Assembly (NCBI GenBank): GCA_910586865.1 | Contig: CAJUIY010000075.1 | Span: 1-5,125 of the forward strand | DNA: 5,125 nucleotides | DNA from: an uncultured Bacilli bacterium | GTDB lineage: Bacteria; Bacillota_I; Bacilli_A; RF39; UBA660 | Direction of reading: 5' to 3' | Shown: positions 4,547 to 5,125 of the stretch, piece after piece | Numbering within the stretch: position 1 is the first letter of the stretch | Layout of the letters: every line of letters starts with the position of its first letter | Position numbers and translations under genes: made by a program | The notes under the pieces: model-generated | The model's database searches: none | What the model was told of the DNA's origin: nothing | Seen by the model: only the letters and a program-made list of their open reading frames with translations

Positions 4547-5030
4547 ATTTTTAGAGATAGTTAAAGTATATTATCAGAATTTTTCAAAAGCAGACTTAGT
4601 CAAAGAGGTGTGGTATAAGACTCTAAAAAAATATAGCAAAGAGGATATTTATAAAAAATTAGAAGGATATTTAGCGATAGAAAATAACAGAAAAAGAATT
4701 CCGATGCCACAAGATTTAGTTATGGGGTTATCAACTATCGAAGAACAAAAAGAAAAAAACAATGATAACTTCAAAATCGATTGTCAATTATGCCACAGAT
4801 TTATGACATTAGATGAGTATAACAATCACTATAGCAGATGTTTATCGGTAACTTATTTGTTAAAGATATTCAAAAAAAGAGATATGAACGTATCTCGAGA
4901 AGAATTAGAAAATTTAGATGAAAAAACATTCAGAGGGGTTTACGAAAAATATAAAGAAAATCAACCAAGAAAAGTACAAGAAACTTATAAAACAATAGAA
5001 AACGCATTATACGAGGAGAAATTATTATGA
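4524..5030 (+). CDS. Helicase-loader-like protein with CCHC zinc site
   Basis: I chose the ATG at 4524 (168 aa), ten bases after GAGGAG (4508-4513). The frame stays open to a TTG at 4506, but that would translate through the site. Residues about 1-75 (EEVYEFLEIVKVYYQNF, EVWYKTLKKYSKEDIYKKLEGYL, RIPMPQDLVMGL) resemble the loader/inhibitor family typified by SPP1 G39P, which loads the replicative helicase. Residues 87-106 then give a likely zinc site, C-x2-C-x11-H-x3-C (Cys87, Cys90, His102, Cys106), a feature beyond the basic G39P length. The C-terminal 60 residues are charged and helical. It overlaps the initiator gene by 23 bases and the next gene by four (ATGA), so it belongs to a coupled replication cassette. 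Loader function is inferred from fold pattern and position. Confidence 0.7.
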   Translation: MNEEEVYEFLEIVKVYYQNFSKADLVKEVWYKTLKKYSKEDIYKKLEGYLAIENNRKRIPMPQDLVMGLSTIEEQKEKNNDNFKIDCQLCHRFMTLDEYNNHYSRCLSVTYLLKIFKKRDMNVSREELENLDEKTFRGVYEKYKENQPRKVQETYKTIENALYEEKLL

Positions 5031-5125
5031 TTAGCACTGAACCAACTTACGATTCATACTGTAATCAACTAGAAAATGAAAGAGTTGAAAGAATCTTAAA
5101 TGAGCGTCATGAAATGGAAGAAAAA
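5027..5125 (+). CDS. Start of a further early gene, cut by the window edge
   Basis: An ATG overlaps the stop of the loader-like gene (ATGA), with GAGGAG (5013-5018) eight bases upstream. The frame stays open for 33 codons to the end (MISTEPTYDSYCNQLENERV...). The visible part is charged and helix-like, with no motif I can name. Position suggests another replication or recombination gene, and a replicative helicase would be a typical neighbour, but nothing visible supports a choice. Confidence 0.7.
   Translation, partial: MISTEPTYDSYCNQLENERVERILNERHEMEEK

Noticed and set aside
1..5125. CRISPR array, insertion sequence or rRNA
   Set aside because: I found no regularly spaced repeats of CRISPR type, no transposase frame with terminal inverted repeats and no rRNA-like sequence on either strand.

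Overview
The window is the integration end and early control region of a temperate phage (prophage) in a very AT-rich, low-GC Gram-positive bacterium (Bacillota). The evidence is low GC throughout, strong AAGGAGG-type ribosome binding sites, a tyrosine integrase next to a partial tRNA gene, divergent repressor and Cro-like genes, and a DnaD-type replication initiator followed by a helicase-loader-like gene. I cannot name the species. The temperate phages of clostridia, streptococci and relatives share this layout.

Positions 1-182: the first bases carry the 3' part of a tRNA-Gly(GCC) gene on the minus strand (10-55), cut at the anticodon stem. This is one hybrid attachment site. The intact tRNA gene should lie at the other prophage end, beyond the right edge. 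The AT-rich DNA up to 182 is phage attachment-arm DNA with a short direct repeat.

Positions 183-3080, minus strand (lysogeny module): a repressor (127 aa), a small ImmA-like HELAH metallopeptidase (98 aa) and an N-terminally membrane-anchored HNH nuclease (319 aa) form one operon that ends at an intrinsic terminator. The integrase gene starts only a few bases past that terminator. The region between the divergent promoters holds three copies of a 15-bp element spaced exactly 30 bp apart (2978, 3008, 3038). The last one covers a near-consensus rightward promoter. A fourth copy lies after the cro-like gene.

Positions 3081-5125, plus strand (early lytic module): a Cro-like HTH protein, an excisionase/MerR-like small HTH protein, a 36-aa membrane peptide, a DnaD-domain replication initiator, a helicase-loader-like protein with a CCHC zinc site, and the start of another gene. 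The last three genes overlap or nearly abut and look translationally coupled.

The most interesting signal is on the minus strand between the excisionase-like gene and the replication genes. A promoter (TTGCAA, 17 bp, TATAAT) is followed about 75 nt later by a strong intrinsic terminator inside the 3' end of the excisionase-like gene. This predicts a small antisense RNA with the same position, direction and approximate size as lambda OOP RNA. The second point of interest is the membrane-anchored HNH nuclease in the repressor operon, a plausible superinfection-exclusion factor.
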